A stretch of 64,000 bases of DNA from Aldehydirespirator sp965221185 (GTDB lineage Bacteria > Actinomycetota > Acidimicrobiia > Acidimicrobiales > Aldehydirespiratoraceae), in assembly GCA_965221185.1 (NCBI GenBank), contig OZ244866.1, positions 1,116,001 to 1,180,000 on the forward strand, read 5' to 3'. Under the pieces are notes generated by a model. It did no database searches, was not told where the DNA came from, and was given only the letters and a program-made list of their open reading frames with translations. The first letter of the stretch is position 1; each line of letters starts with the position of its first letter. A program made the translations under genes and the position numbers. Shown here one piece after another: positions 41,339 through 48,956 of the stretch.

Positions 41339-41980
41339 GTACCGGCGCATCATGGTGACCACCTTGCCGTAGACGGTCACCTCGTCCGGCCCGAACTCCA
41401 TCGGCTCCATGTGCTCGTTGGCCGGCTCCAGCACGATCGCGCCGTTGCGGCGGCGCAGCGTCTTGACGGTGGCCTCGTCGCCGGGAATGCCAGCCACTAC
41501 GACCTCGCCGTTCTCCGCTGTGCTCTGCGCCCGGCACACCACGTAGTCGCCGTCGAGGATCCCGGCCTCGACCATGGAATCGCCCCGAACCCGCAGCATG
41601 AAGAGGTCACCCTCGCCGGTGAGGTCGGCGGGCATGGGCACCAGCTCCTCGACGTTCTCGGAGGCGAGCACGCCGGAGCCCGCGGCCACGTCGCCCACTA
41701 GGGGCACGTGGCGCACCGGGCGGCGCTCGAGGGCCGCGCCCGAGTTCTCGTCGTAGCGGACCTCGATGGCCCGGGGGCGGGTCGGATCGACGCGCAGGTA
41801 GCCGGCGGAGTCAAGCACGTCGAGATGGGCCTTCACCGAGGCCGGTGACCGCAGGCCCACCTCGGCCGCGATCTCCCGGATCGACGGCGGGTAACCCCGG
41901 GACCGCTGGTGCTCGACTATCACGTCGAGGATCTGGCGGCGGCGGGCGGTGAGCGGGTTGCGGTTGGCCGGCGGCGTCAT
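41336..41980 (-). CDS. lexA: LexA repressor
   Basis: This 214-residue SOS repressor has an N-terminal winged-helix domain (LTARRRQILDVIVEHQRSRG, then IAAEVGLRSPASVKAHLDVL) and a self-cleaving S24 domain. The Ala100-Gly101 scissile bond lies in GDVAAGSG. Catalytic Ser135 is in RGDSMVEAGI and Lys173 in EATVKTLRRR. The ATG at 41980 has CGGAGACAGCC upstream; an in-frame ATG at 42025 would place the start inside the operator. It is controlled by its own double operator and faces the LysM gene. Confidence 0.97.
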   Translation of the reverse strand: MTPPANRNPLTARRRQILDVIVEHQRSRGYPPSIREIAAEVGLRSPASVKAHLDVLDSAGYLRVDPTRPRAIEVRYDENSGAALERRPVRHVPLVGDVAAGSGVLASENVEELVPMPADLTGEGDLFMLRVRGDSMVEAGILDGDYVVCRAQSTAENGEVVVAGIPGDEATVKTLRRRNGAIVLEPANEHMEPMEFGPDEVTVYGKVVTMMRRY

Positions 41981-42018
41981 GGCTGTCTCCGATCTACGGG
42001 GGAGTCGGGTTGTTTCCC

Positions 42019-42058
42019 CGAACATCTGTTCGCTATAGTATAGGCGAACAGATGTTCA
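42019..42058. promoter_or_regulatory. double LexA operator with overlapping divergent promoters
   Basis: CGAACATCTGTTCG (42019-42032) and CGAACAGATGTTCA (42045-42058) are two SOS boxes in inverted arrangement. They form a near-perfect 38-bp palindrome. The centre, CTATAGTATAGG, provides TATAGT (42034-42039) on the plus strand and TATACT (42042-42037) on the minus strand. One operator region can therefore silence both lexA and the LysM gene. Confidence 0.88.
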
Positions 42059-42080
42059 ATTCAGGAGGCTACCCGTACAC

Positions 42081-42662
42081 ATGTTTGCGGAACACGCGTT
42101 CGATGTCAAGCATCTTGCTCCCTCCCTGCGTGTGGCCCGCCTTGTCACACCCCCGCGGGAGGATCGAGGCATGCCCCCAGTTCCAACGCCTGTCCTCGCC
42201 TCAGTCGCTGCTCCGGGCTGCGCGGCCCCGCCGTCGGTGGTTCGGGCCGTCCGCCTGCCCGAGGCCGTGTACCGCCGCCGCCGGGTGGCCGCAGCGGCAG
42301 TGGCGGCCGCGATCTTGACGCTGGTGCTGGCGGTGGGCCGGCCCGACCGGGTTCCGGTGGGCGAGACCAACCCGTGGCCGTCGACGGGGGGTGTCTCGCT
42401 GTCGACGGATCTACCGGGCGTCTACGTGGTGCAGCCGGGCGACACTCTCTGGGACATCGCCCGTGCCCTCGCGCCCGGCCGCGATCCTCGTGCTGTGGTC
42501 CACGAACTAGCCGACACGGCGGGCGGGGCCGCGCTGGAGCCGGGCCAGAGGATCGTCATCGACGAGGTTCCGGGCCTGGCCACCGGGAGCGACTGGGATC
42601 GGGATTCCCATCAGGGGTCTGGCCAGCGGGCTGCCGCCGAGCCAGCCGGCGCCGAGAGGTAG
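42081..42662 (+). CDS. LysM-domain membrane protein, probable SOS-induced division inhibitor
   Basis: This 193-residue protein has a cytoplasmic N terminus of about 65 residues, one membrane helix (RVAAAAVAAAILTLVLAVG) and an external LysM domain (VYVVQPGDTLWDIARALAPG and LEPGQRIVID). The size, topology and divergent position to lexA match YneA of Bacillus and Rv2719c of Mycobacterium, SOS-induced LysM proteins that delay division. The ATG at 42081 has AGGAGG 12 nt upstream; an ATG at 42171 is an alternative. The 3' end overlaps the convergent RibD-C gene by 52 bases. Confidence 0.82.
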   Translation: MFAEHAFDVKHLAPSLRVARLVTPPREDRGMPPVPTPVLASVAAPGCAAPPSVVRAVRLPEAVYRRRRVAAAAVAAAILTLVLAVGRPDRVPVGETNPWPSTGGVSLSTDLPGVYVVQPGDTLWDIARALAPGRDPRAVVHELADTAGGAALEPGQRIVIDEVPGLATGSDWDRDSHQGSGQRAAAEPAGAER

Positions 42663-43396
42663 CGGACGAAGAGCGTGTCGGAGGCTTCGAGCAAATGGTC
42701 CATGGACATCTTCAACGGCACAGTTCGCAGCGATCCGTGCACGATCCTGGGGCTGCCGCCGCCGGCTACGAGCGGCGCGACCGAGAGGCACAGCTCGTCG
42801 ATCAGCCCGGCGTCGGCCAGTTGCCCGTTGAACGACGGCCCGCCCTCCGACAGCACCACCCTGGCGCCGCGGCGGTCCAACTCGGCCAGGATCTCCGCGG
42901 GTTGGGGCCGCTTCGACGGCAGTTGCACCACCTCGGACACCGGCTGAAGCCGCTCGACGGCCTCCGGTGCCGCGGCGCTGCCGGTGAGGATCACCGGCGG
43001 ATTGTCGCCCGGGTGCTGGTCGGCGAACAGGGGGAGGTTCAGGTCGAGGTCCAGGCTCGAGCTGACGACCGCCAATCGGGGCCGTTCGGCGCGCCCAGCG
43101 GCTCGCCGGGCCCGCCGGGAGGCCTCGGAGGGCCGGGGCAGGCCGTAGCGCTCAACCCGCACCGTCCCCGCCGCGGCCACGATCCAGTCGGCGCAGGCCC
43201 GCACGGCCGAGAACACGGCCTCGTCGTCGGGGTTGCCGAGCGCGCCGCTGGTGCCGTCGACCGCGACGGCCCCGTCCGCGGAGGCGATCATGTTGATTAT
43301 GAGCCAGGGCCGCCCCGCCGGCTTGGGCCGCGCCAGCGCCGGATAGATCTCCATCGGGTCGACGTCGGCCTCCGGGCCCGGCAACAGTCTGCGCAC
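42611..43396 (-). CDS. RibD C-terminal domain reductase (pyrimidine/dihydrofolate reductase-like)
   Basis: This protein of about 261 residues has the RibD_C / DHFR-like fold. Motifs are RPWLIINMIASADGAVAVDG, IVAAAGTVRVERYG, and GARVVLSEGGPSFNGQLADA with GLIDELCLSVAPLVAGG. It lacks the deaminase domain of bifunctional RibD. The substrate may be a riboflavin-pathway pyrimidine or another deazaflavin- or folate-like compound; stand-alone actinobacterial members are often annotated only as RibD-family reductases. The GTG at 43396 is chosen because homology starts there; the frame stays open through a repeat-rich upstream region. Confidence 0.8.
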   Translation of the reverse strand: MRRLLPGPEADVDPMEIYPALARPKPAGRPWLIINMIASADGAVAVDGTSGALGNPDDEAVFSAVRACADWIVAAAGTVRVERYGLPRPSEASRRARRAAGRAERPRLAVVSSSLDLDLNLPLFADQHPGDNPPVILTGSAAAPEAVERLQPVSEVVQLPSKRPQPAEILAELDRRGARVVLSEGGPSFNGQLADAGLIDELCLSVAPLVAGGGSPRIVHGSLRTVPLKMSMDHLLEASDTLFVRYLSAPAGSAAARWPDP

Positions 43397-43452
43397 ACCC
43401 GCGAAGGTACCGCCTCGACCGTTCGGACCGAGGCTGGCGGTTCTCCGCAGAC

Positions 43453-43570
43453 GCGGCAGTCCGGCGACGGGCGTGCGGAGCGTCATGGGCTCGGCGCGGT
43501 TCTCGGCGGGTGCGGCAGTCCGGCGACGGGCGTGCGGAGCGTCATGGGCTCGGGGCGGTTCTCCGCGGTT
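43453..43570 (+). repeat. 59-bp tandem repeat, two copies
   Basis: GCGGCAGTCCGGCGACGGGC begins at 43453 and again at 43512. The units are nearly identical through GGAGCGTCATGGGCTCGG and a GCGGTTCTC block, and a partial third unit (GCGGTTGCGGCAGGG) follows near 43566. Confidence 0.8.
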
Positions 43571-43692
43571 GCGGCAGGGCAGTCTGTCGTCCATGCGTGG
43601 CCGCTGTGAGTGTCTCGGGCGGTTCTCTACAGGTTCCGGGCACATCTCTGGGCAACAGATCGGCCGTCTGCAGGATGCCGGGGACCATGCAC

Positions 43693-43776
43693 AGGAAATC
43701 CCAAGGCAGCCGCGAGAAATCCCCAGACAGAGCCGAGAAATCCCCTGGCCATCACGAGAAATCCCGAAGCAATCAC
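43693..43776 (+). repeat. four 21-bp direct repeats upstream of nrdJ
   Basis: Units start at 43693, 43714, 43735 and 43756. Each begins GAGAAATCCC (AGGAAATCCC in the first) and ends with a variable 11-bp part such as CAGACAGAGCC or TGGCCATCAC. The 21-bp period is two helical turns, which places the GAGAAATCCC boxes on one face of the DNA, about 95-175 bp before the nrdJ start. Confidence 0.7.
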
Positions 43777-43869
43777 GAGGCGGGTCAACAGACGAGAGTC
43801 GTAGAGTCGCGCCGGGGGCGTGCGAGTTCGCGCCAGCGTGCCCGGTAGAATTGCAAGGGGGTAATCCGT

Positions 43870-46725
43870 ATGACTCTGGCCGCCGAGCAGAACAGCCTCC
43901 TCGCCGGCACTCACCTACCGCCGGACGCTGCGGATGACCCGGCCGACGGGATCGCCTGGGTGCGGCGCGACGCGCGCCTGGTGAACCACCGCGACGACTC
44001 GGTCGCCTTCGAGCAGATCGGTGTGGAGGTGCCGGCCGCGTGGTCGCAGAACGCCACCAACATCCTGGCCCAGAAGTACTTCCGCGGGCCGCTGGGAACG
44101 CCCGAGAGGGAGTGGTCGCTGAGGCAGGTGGTGGGCCGCGTCGTGGGCGCGATCACCGAGTGGGGCGACGGCGACGGATACTTCGCGGACGAGTCCGAGG
44201 CGTCGCTGTTCCGGGCCGAGCTGTCTTACCTGCTGTACGCGCAGCGGGCCGCCTTCAACTCGCCGGTGTGGTTCAACATCGGCGTGGCCGGGGTTCCCCA
44301 GCAGGCGTCCGCCTGCTTCATCCTGTCGGTGGACGACACGATGGAGTCGATCCTGGAGTGGTACGCCGAGGAGGGCAGGATCTTCAAAGGCGGCTCCGGA
44401 GCGGGGGTCAACCTGTCGCGCATCCGGGCCAGTTCCGAACCGCTCAGTGGCGGGGGGACCGCGTCGGGCCCGGTGAGCTTCATGCGGGGCGCGGACGCCT
44501 CGGCCGGCACCATCAAGTCGGGCGGCAAGACCCGGAGGGCGGCCAAGATGGTGGTGCTCGACGCCGACCATCCCGACATTGAGGACTTCATCTGGTGCAA
44601 GGCCCGCGAGGAGCGAAAGTCGAGGGCGCTGGCCGCGGCCGGGTTCGACATGAGCGTGGACGGCGCCGACTCCAACTCGGTGCAGTACCAGAACGCCAAC
44701 AACTCCGTGCGGGTGACCGACGAGTTCATGAGGGCTGCCACCGAGGGCCGCGACTGGGACCTGACGGCCCGCACCGACGGCACGGTGCTCCAGCGGGTGG
44801 CGGCCCGCTCGATTCTGCGCCAGATGGCCGAGGCCGCCTGGGAGTGCGCCGACCCCGGCGTGCAGTTCGCGACCACCATCAACCGCTGGCACACGGCCTC
44901 GGTCACCGGCCCGATCACTGCCAGCAACCCGTGCTCGGAGTATGTCCACCTCGACGACAGCGCCTGCAACCTGGCCTCGATCAACCTGTTGAGCTTCCTC
45001 GACGACGACGGCACCTTCGACGTCGACGGTTTCTGCCGGGCGGTGCAGGTGGTGTTCGCGGCCCAGGAGATCCTGGTGGGCCACGCCGACTATCCCACCC
45101 AGACCGTTGCCGACACCACCAGGGCCTTCCGCCAGATCGGCCTGGGCTACGCCAACCTCGGCGCGCTGCTCATGGCCATGGGCCTGCCCTATGACTCCGA
45201 CGAGGGCCGGGCCGTAGCTGCGGCCATAACCGCGCTAATGACCGGCGAGGCCTACCTAGCGTCTACCCGGCTGGCCGAGCGCATGGGCCCCTTCGCCGGC
45301 TTCCACGCCAACCGCGAGCCCATGCTGCGCGTCCTCGACCAGCACCGGACGGCAACCGCCTCCATCGACGAGGACCTGGTGCCCGCAGAGCTGCTCGAGG
45401 CCGCGCAGATGGCCTGGGACGATGCCTGCGAGCGGGCGGACCGCCACGGCGTGCGCAACAGCCAGGCGACCGTGCTCGCTCCGACCGGCACCATCGGGCT
45501 GCTGATGGACTGCGACACGACCGGCATCGAGCCCGACCTCGGCCTCGTGAAGTCGAAGCGCCTCGTCGGCGGCGGAACGATGCACATCGTCAACACGACG
45601 GTGCCGAGGGCGCTTCGCCGCCTCGGCTACGACGACGAGCAAATCGAGCGGATCACCGACCACGTCGCAGAGCACCACGGCGTGGCCGGAGCGCCCTTCC
45701 GGGCTGAGCACCGCCAGGTGTTCGCCTGCTCGCTGGGCGACGACGCCATCAGAACCTCAGGGCACATCCAGATGATGGCCGCGGTGCAGCCTTTCCTGTC
45801 CGGGGCCATCTCCAAGACCGTGAACATGCCCGCGGACGCGACCATCGACGATGTGGAGCAGCTGTTCATCGACGCTTGGGGCCTCGGCCTCAAGTCGGTG
45901 GCCATCTACCGCGACAGCTCCAAGGTCGCCCAGCCCCTGACCGTCGGCGCGGCCGAGGACTCCCGCGAGCCCGCTGGCGCGGCCCAATCGGCTGCGGGCG
46001 GCCCGCCGGTCGGAGCGGCCCAATCGGCTGCGGGCGGCCCACCGGTCGGAGCGTTCCCGCCCGACGAGCCGGTGCGTCGGCGGCTGCCGAAGTTGCGCCG
46101 GTCGCGCACGCTCGAGTTCCGGGTGGCCGACTGCAAGGGGTTCGTGACGGTGGGGGAGTACCCCGACGGGCGGCCGGGCGAGATCTTCGTGAAGGTCTCC
46201 AAACAGGGCTCGACGCTGGCCGGCATCATGGACGCCTTCGCGATCTCGCTGAGCCACGGACTGCAGTACGGGGTGCCGCTGGCCGCCTTCGTCGAGACGT
46301 TCGTGGGCGTGCGCTTCGAGCCCGCCGGCATCACCGACGATCCCGACATCCGCATCGCGACCAGCCTCATGGACTACCTGTTCCGCAAGCTGGCGGTGAT
46401 GTACCTGACCCCCACCGAGCGGGCCGCGCTGGGCGTCTACACCACCGGCGAGCGGACCCAGCCCACCCTGCCCGGCGTCGAGGAGCAGGTCGCCGAGACC
46501 GAGCAGGGCCACGACCTTCCCCCCGACCCGCCGTCGATCCCCTCACCGGCGCAGCTGATGGCCCAGCTCGATTTCTCCGCGGCGACGGCACCCTCGGAGC
46601 CGGCCGCGTCGGTCCGGACGGGCGCGCTGGACGCACCCTTCTGCATGACTTGCGGCGTCCCGATGCGCCGTGCCGGGTCGTGCTTCGTGTGCGCCGACTG
46701 CGGCGCCACCAGCGGCTGCAGCTGA
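43870..46725 (+). CDS. nrdJ: adenosylcobalamin-dependent ribonucleoside-diphosphate reductase (class II)
   Basis: This 951-residue enzyme makes deoxyribonucleotides using a cobalamin-derived thiyl radical. Core motifs are FNSPVWFNIGV, GGSGAGVNLSRIR, NPCSEYVHLDDSACNLASIN (specificity and active-site Cys) and VLAPTGTIGLLMDCDTTGIE. A C-terminal domain follows with GFVTVGEYPDGRPGEIFVK, and a terminal Cys cluster MTCGVPMRRAGSCFVCADCG could act in reduction. A 36-bp tandem repeat (45979-46050) adds two GAAQSAAGGPPV units in a linker. No B12 riboswitch is evident upstream. Confidence 0.95.
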   Translation: MTLAAEQNSLLAGTHLPPDAADDPADGIAWVRRDARLVNHRDDSVAFEQIGVEVPAAWSQNATNILAQKYFRGPLGTPEREWSLRQVVGRVVGAITEWGDGDGYFADESEASLFRAELSYLLYAQRAAFNSPVWFNIGVAGVPQQASACFILSVDDTMESILEWYAEEGRIFKGGSGAGVNLSRIRASSEPLSGGGTASGPVSFMRGADASAGTIKSGGKTRRAAKMVVLDADHPDIEDFIWCKAREERKSRALAAAGFDMSVDGADSNSVQYQNANNSVRVTDEFMRAATEGRDWDLTARTDGTVLQRVAARSILRQMAEAAWECADPGVQFATTINRWHTASVTGPITASNPCSEYVHLDDSACNLASINLLSFLDDDGTFDVDGFCRAVQVVFAAQEILVGHADYPTQTVADTTRAFRQIGLGYANLGALLMAMGLPYDSDEGRAVAAAITALMTGEAYLASTRLAERMGPFAGFHANREPMLRVLDQHRTATASIDEDLVPAELLEAAQMAWDDACERADRHGVRNSQATVLAPTGTIGLLMDCDTTGIEPDLGLVKSKRLVGGGTMHIVNTTVPRALRRLGYDDEQIERITDHVAEHHGVAGAPFRAEHRQVFACSLGDDAIRTSGHIQMMAAVQPFLSGAISKTVNMPADATIDDVEQLFIDAWGLGLKSVAIYRDSSKVAQPLTVGAAEDSREPAGAAQSAAGGPPVGAAQSAAGGPPVGAFPPDEPVRRRLPKLRRSRTLEFRVADCKGFVTVGEYPDGRPGEIFVKVSKQGSTLAGIMDAFAISLSHGLQYGVPLAAFVETFVGVRFEPAGITDDPDIRIATSLMDYLFRKLAVMYLTPTERAALGVYTTGERTQPTLPGVEEQVAETEQGHDLPPDPPSIPSPAQLMAQLDFSAATAPSEPAASVRTGALDAPFCMTCGVPMRRAGSCFVCADCGATSGCS

Positions 46726-46747
46726 CGCCGCGGCGGGTCCGGCTCGG

Positions 46748-46900
46748 CTAAGAGCGAGCGCGGATAGGTGGTGAGCGTCTCGCTGTGAGGCGTTGTGTTT
46801 CCCGCTCTTGTTCGCTGCGCTCACGGGCCGCTCGGGCCACGGCCTCGCTCGACGCCCGCGGATTTCGTCCGTGGGCCGCGGCTTATCCGCTCGGCCTCTA
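46748..46900 (-). repeat. dispersed 3'-end element, copy E3 (after the NTF2-like gene)
   Basis: On the minus strand the element begins in the stop codon of the NTF2-like gene with TAGAGGCCGAGCGGATAAGC. It carries the core GAGCGAGGCCGTGGCCCGAG and CGCAGCGAACAAGAGCGGGA, and ends with ACAACGCCTCACAGCGAGAC and CCTATCCGCGC next to the nrdJ stop. It lies between convergent genes, as copy E2 does. Confidence 0.7.
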
Positions 46901-47440
46901 AGACCCGTCGGCTTCGCCCGTGTCGGCGGCGAGGGCCTTCTTGTGGCGCAGGTAGTTCTTGACCATCTCACCGAACCGGGCCGGGTTGTAGACGTCCTCC
47001 TCGTAGCTCCAGAGCCCGTTGCCGGCGTACTTGAGCAGGGTGAAGTTGTACTCCTGATGGAGTGATCCGTCTCCGGGATCGGCCATCCGGTTCCACACTT
47101 GGCACACCAGCCAGCCCCGCTCCTCGTCGATGATGTACCACTCGATCGGGTAATGGATCATCTCGTTGTTGGGCCACTGGCTCATGGTGGACTGGATCCA
47201 GCTGTAGATGGCCTCGCGCCCGCCCATGGTTCCGAAGTGGTGCTCCATGTAGGTGGCGTCCTCGGTGAACAGGTTGGCCCACTCTCGCCAGTCTCCTGTG
47301 GTTCCTGCCCGAAGGGCCGTGGCGTCCTCGGTGAACAGGTTGGCCCACTCTCGCCAGTCTCCTGTGGTTCCTGCCCGAAGGGCCGTCTCCTGGTAACGAA
47401 CGAATGCCTCCTCGATCTCGGCTCGGCTCCAACGGCTCAT
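46898..47440 (-). CDS. NTF2/SnoaL-like protein with an internal 22-residue duplication
   Basis: This 180-residue small alpha/beta protein has an NTF2 (SnoaL, nuclear transport factor 2-like) fold. It contains TGDWREWANLFTEDATYMEH, WIQSTMSQWPNNEMIHYPIE and NFTLLKYAGNGLWSYEEDVY. The helix-1 segment ALRAGTTGDWREWANLFTED is present twice in tandem through a 66-bp in-frame duplication. Family members are isomerases, dehydratases or ligand-binding proteins; no activity can be assigned. AAGGAGC lies 10 nt before the ATG. Confidence 0.8.
   Translation of the reverse strand: MSRWSRAEIEEAFVRYQETALRAGTTGDWREWANLFTEDATALRAGTTGDWREWANLFTEDATYMEHHFGTMGGREAIYSWIQSTMSQWPNNEMIHYPIEWYIIDEERGWLVCQVWNRMADPGDGSLHQEYNFTLLKYAGNGLWSYEEDVYNPARFGEMVKNYLRHKKALAADTGEADGS
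47253..47384 (-). repeat. 66-bp in-frame tandem duplication
   Basis: Two identical or nearly identical 66-bp units (47253-47318 and 47319-47384) lie inside the NTF2-like gene. They duplicate 22 codons without changing the frame. Confidence 0.9.
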
Positions 47441-47498
47441 GGCTGATGCTCCTTGTGGATGGGGTCTCGATGATTCTGGTCGCTAGAAGGATCGGGTT

Positions 47499-48005
47499 TC
47501 AGATGTCGGCGGGGATGTCAATGTGCAGGTGGCGGCTGAGGTCGCCGACCAGGTCTACGAGGAAGCAGCGCTCAGTGAAGCGCCAACGTCCGTCGATCCG
47601 TCTGAGAGTGTCGTCGTAGCGGCCGGCGATGATGGTCTCGATGGGAGAGTCCGGGGCCTGCTGGAGCACTGTGTAGGTTGATCGGACCCGGGCAGTGTTG
47701 CTGTCGATCTCGATTATCGGGTTGGTGGTGACATGCCGGGTGCGGGGGGTGCCGTCGGCGTAGATGATCACCGTGGCCCGGTAGCTCTCGGCAATGGCGG
47801 CCGCGCCTGACGGCCCGGCAACAGCCTGCTCGCCGTAGCGGAACGTGCAGTGTTCCATGAGCTCACCGAGTTCCGGGAATAGGCCCGCGTCGATGAGCTC
47901 CGCGTAGCGGTACAGCTCGTTGGCGATTGCGGTGGCGTCGTCGGGGGCCGTGGTTTCGTCGAGGGTCGTGGTGCCGTCGGGCGCGGTGGTTCCGTCCGGG
48001 TGCAT
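47499..48005 (-). CDS. SnoaL-like NTF2-fold protein
   Basis: This protein of about 168 residues has a repetitive Thr/Asp-rich N-terminal tail (GTTAPDGTTTLDETTAPDDA) and an NTF2-like domain. The domain contains ANELYRYAELIDAGLFPELG, TRHVTTNPIIEIDSNTARVR and DGRWRFTERCFLVDLVGDLS. It resembles hydroxylase beta-subunit and SnoaL-type proteins that lack a recognisable active-site signature. The ATG at 48005 fits a leaderless transcript whose -10 (TACGGT, minus strand) overlaps the YihY promoter. It follows the other NTF2-fold gene's direction, 58 bp upstream of it, so the two are probably cotranscribed. Confidence 0.75.
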   Translation of the reverse strand: MHPDGTTAPDGTTTLDETTAPDDATAIANELYRYAELIDAGLFPELGELMEHCTFRYGEQAVAGPSGAAAIAESYRATVIIYADGTPRTRHVTTNPIIEIDSNTARVRSTYTVLQQAPDSPIETIIAGRYDDTLRRIDGRWRFTERCFLVDLVGDLSRHLHIDIPADI

Positions 48006-48013
48006 TGCATCGG

Positions 48014-48023
48014 ACCGTAGTAT
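48014..48023. promoter_or_regulatory. face-to-face overlapping leaderless -10 elements
   Basis: The ten bases ACCGTAGTAT carry TAGTAT on the plus strand (48018-48023, 9 nt before the YihY ATG). They also carry TACGGT on the minus strand (48019-48014, 8 nt before the ATG at 48005). The two hexamers share two base pairs. Confidence 0.5.
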
Positions 48024-48032
48024 CGGACGGGC

Positions 48033-48956
48033 ATGGCGCGCCTCTCGCTGCCCCCACCGACCGTGCTGTGGCGCGGCATCCTCAGATTTGTCGACGACCT
48101 GCGTAACGAGTGGTCCCGGGCCCGGGTCGGAGGGCTGTCGGCCGAGATCGCCTTCTTCGGCCTCCTCGGCCTGTTCCCGGCCGTGATCGTGTTCGCGGCC
48201 GCGCTCGGCTCGCTCGACGTGGTGATAGGGGCGGGCGCAGCCGCCGACACCGAGGAGTGGCTGCTGGACCGCGTGGTCGAGACCTTCGGCAGCGACAACA
48301 CCCTGGGGGCCACGATCGAGGAGCTGTTCGATCGGTCGAACGCCGGGCTGATCACCGCCGGCATCGTGATCACTGTCTACGCCTCGTCGCGGGGCTTCAC
48401 CGCGGTGGTCGGAGCCCTGGACGTCACCTACGGCCACGAGGATCGCAGGAACTGGATCTCCACCCGGGTGATGGGCTTCGTGCTCACCCTCTTCACTCTG
48501 GTCGTGGCCGCGCTGGTGGCCGCCATGGTGGTGGTGGGGCCCCTGCTCGGCGGCGGAGAGGAGATAGCCGAGCGCCTGGGCGCCGGCTCGGCGTTCACCA
48601 CCGCGTGGGTGTGGTTCCGCTGGCCGGTGGTGTTCGTGGTGGTGGTCTGCTGGGCCGCCTCCCTCTACCATTTGGCTCCCCGCCGCCGGACCCCGTGGCG
48701 GACCGATCTTCCCGGCGCCGTGGTGGGAACCGTTTGGTGGCTGGCGGTGTCGCTGGGCTTCCGCGTCTACCTCGACGCGGCCTCCAGCGGCATGAATGCG
48801 GTGGTCGGCCTCCTCGGCGGCGCCCTGAGCCTGCTCATCTGGCTCTACTTACTGGCGATGGGCCTGCTTGTCGGGGCCGAGATCAATCGCGTTCTCAGCG
48901 ACCGCCGCGATCTGCACACCACGACGGATACTCCTTCTAAGAGGCCGAGCGGATAG
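48033..48956 (+). CDS. YihY/virulence factor BrkB family membrane protein
   Basis: This 307-residue inner-membrane protein has about six helices. Typical segments are LSAEIAFFGLLGLFPAVIVF, SRGFTAVVGALDVTYGHEDR, YHLAPRRRTPWRTDLPGAVV and SGMNAVVGLLGGALSLLIWL-type closing helices with LVGAEINRVL. The function is uncertain, although the family was once thought to include RNase BN. The last eight codons (TPSKRPSG) and the stop lie in the first bases of dispersed element E4, so the repeat supplies the C terminus. Confidence 0.9.
   Translation: MARLSLPPPTVLWRGILRFVDDLRNEWSRARVGGLSAEIAFFGLLGLFPAVIVFAAALGSLDVVIGAGAAADTEEWLLDRVVETFGSDNTLGATIEELFDRSNAGLITAGIVITVYASSRGFTAVVGALDVTYGHEDRRNWISTRVMGFVLTLFTLVVAALVAAMVVVGPLLGGGEEIAERLGAGSAFTTAWVWFRWPVVFVVVVCWAASLYHLAPRRRTPWRTDLPGAVVGTVWWLAVSLGFRVYLDAASSGMNAVVGLLGGALSLLIWLYLLAMGLLVGAEINRVLSDRRDLHTTTDTPSKRPSG

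Larger units (their letters stand above)
43397..43869. other. repeat-rich intergenic region between the RibD-C gene and nrdJ
   Basis: This 473-bp stretch between divergent genes encodes no convincing protein. It contains a 59-bp tandem repeat (43453-43570) and a 21-bp repeat (43693-43776). A TAGAAT -10-like hexamer (43846-43851) precedes AAGGGGG before the nrdJ start. No cobalamin riboswitch motif and no NrdR box was recognised. Confidence 0.5.

Noticed and set aside
43600..43869. Cobalamin riboswitch upstream of the B12-dependent nrdJ
   Set aside because: None of the conserved B12-box segments (for example GCCAGGAGACC-like) was found between 43397 and 43869.
48005..48671. Long upstream extension of the NTF2-fold gene on the minus strand
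   Set aside because: It runs antisense to YihY and is His/Gly-rich low complexity. The ATG at 48005 has a well-placed -10 element.
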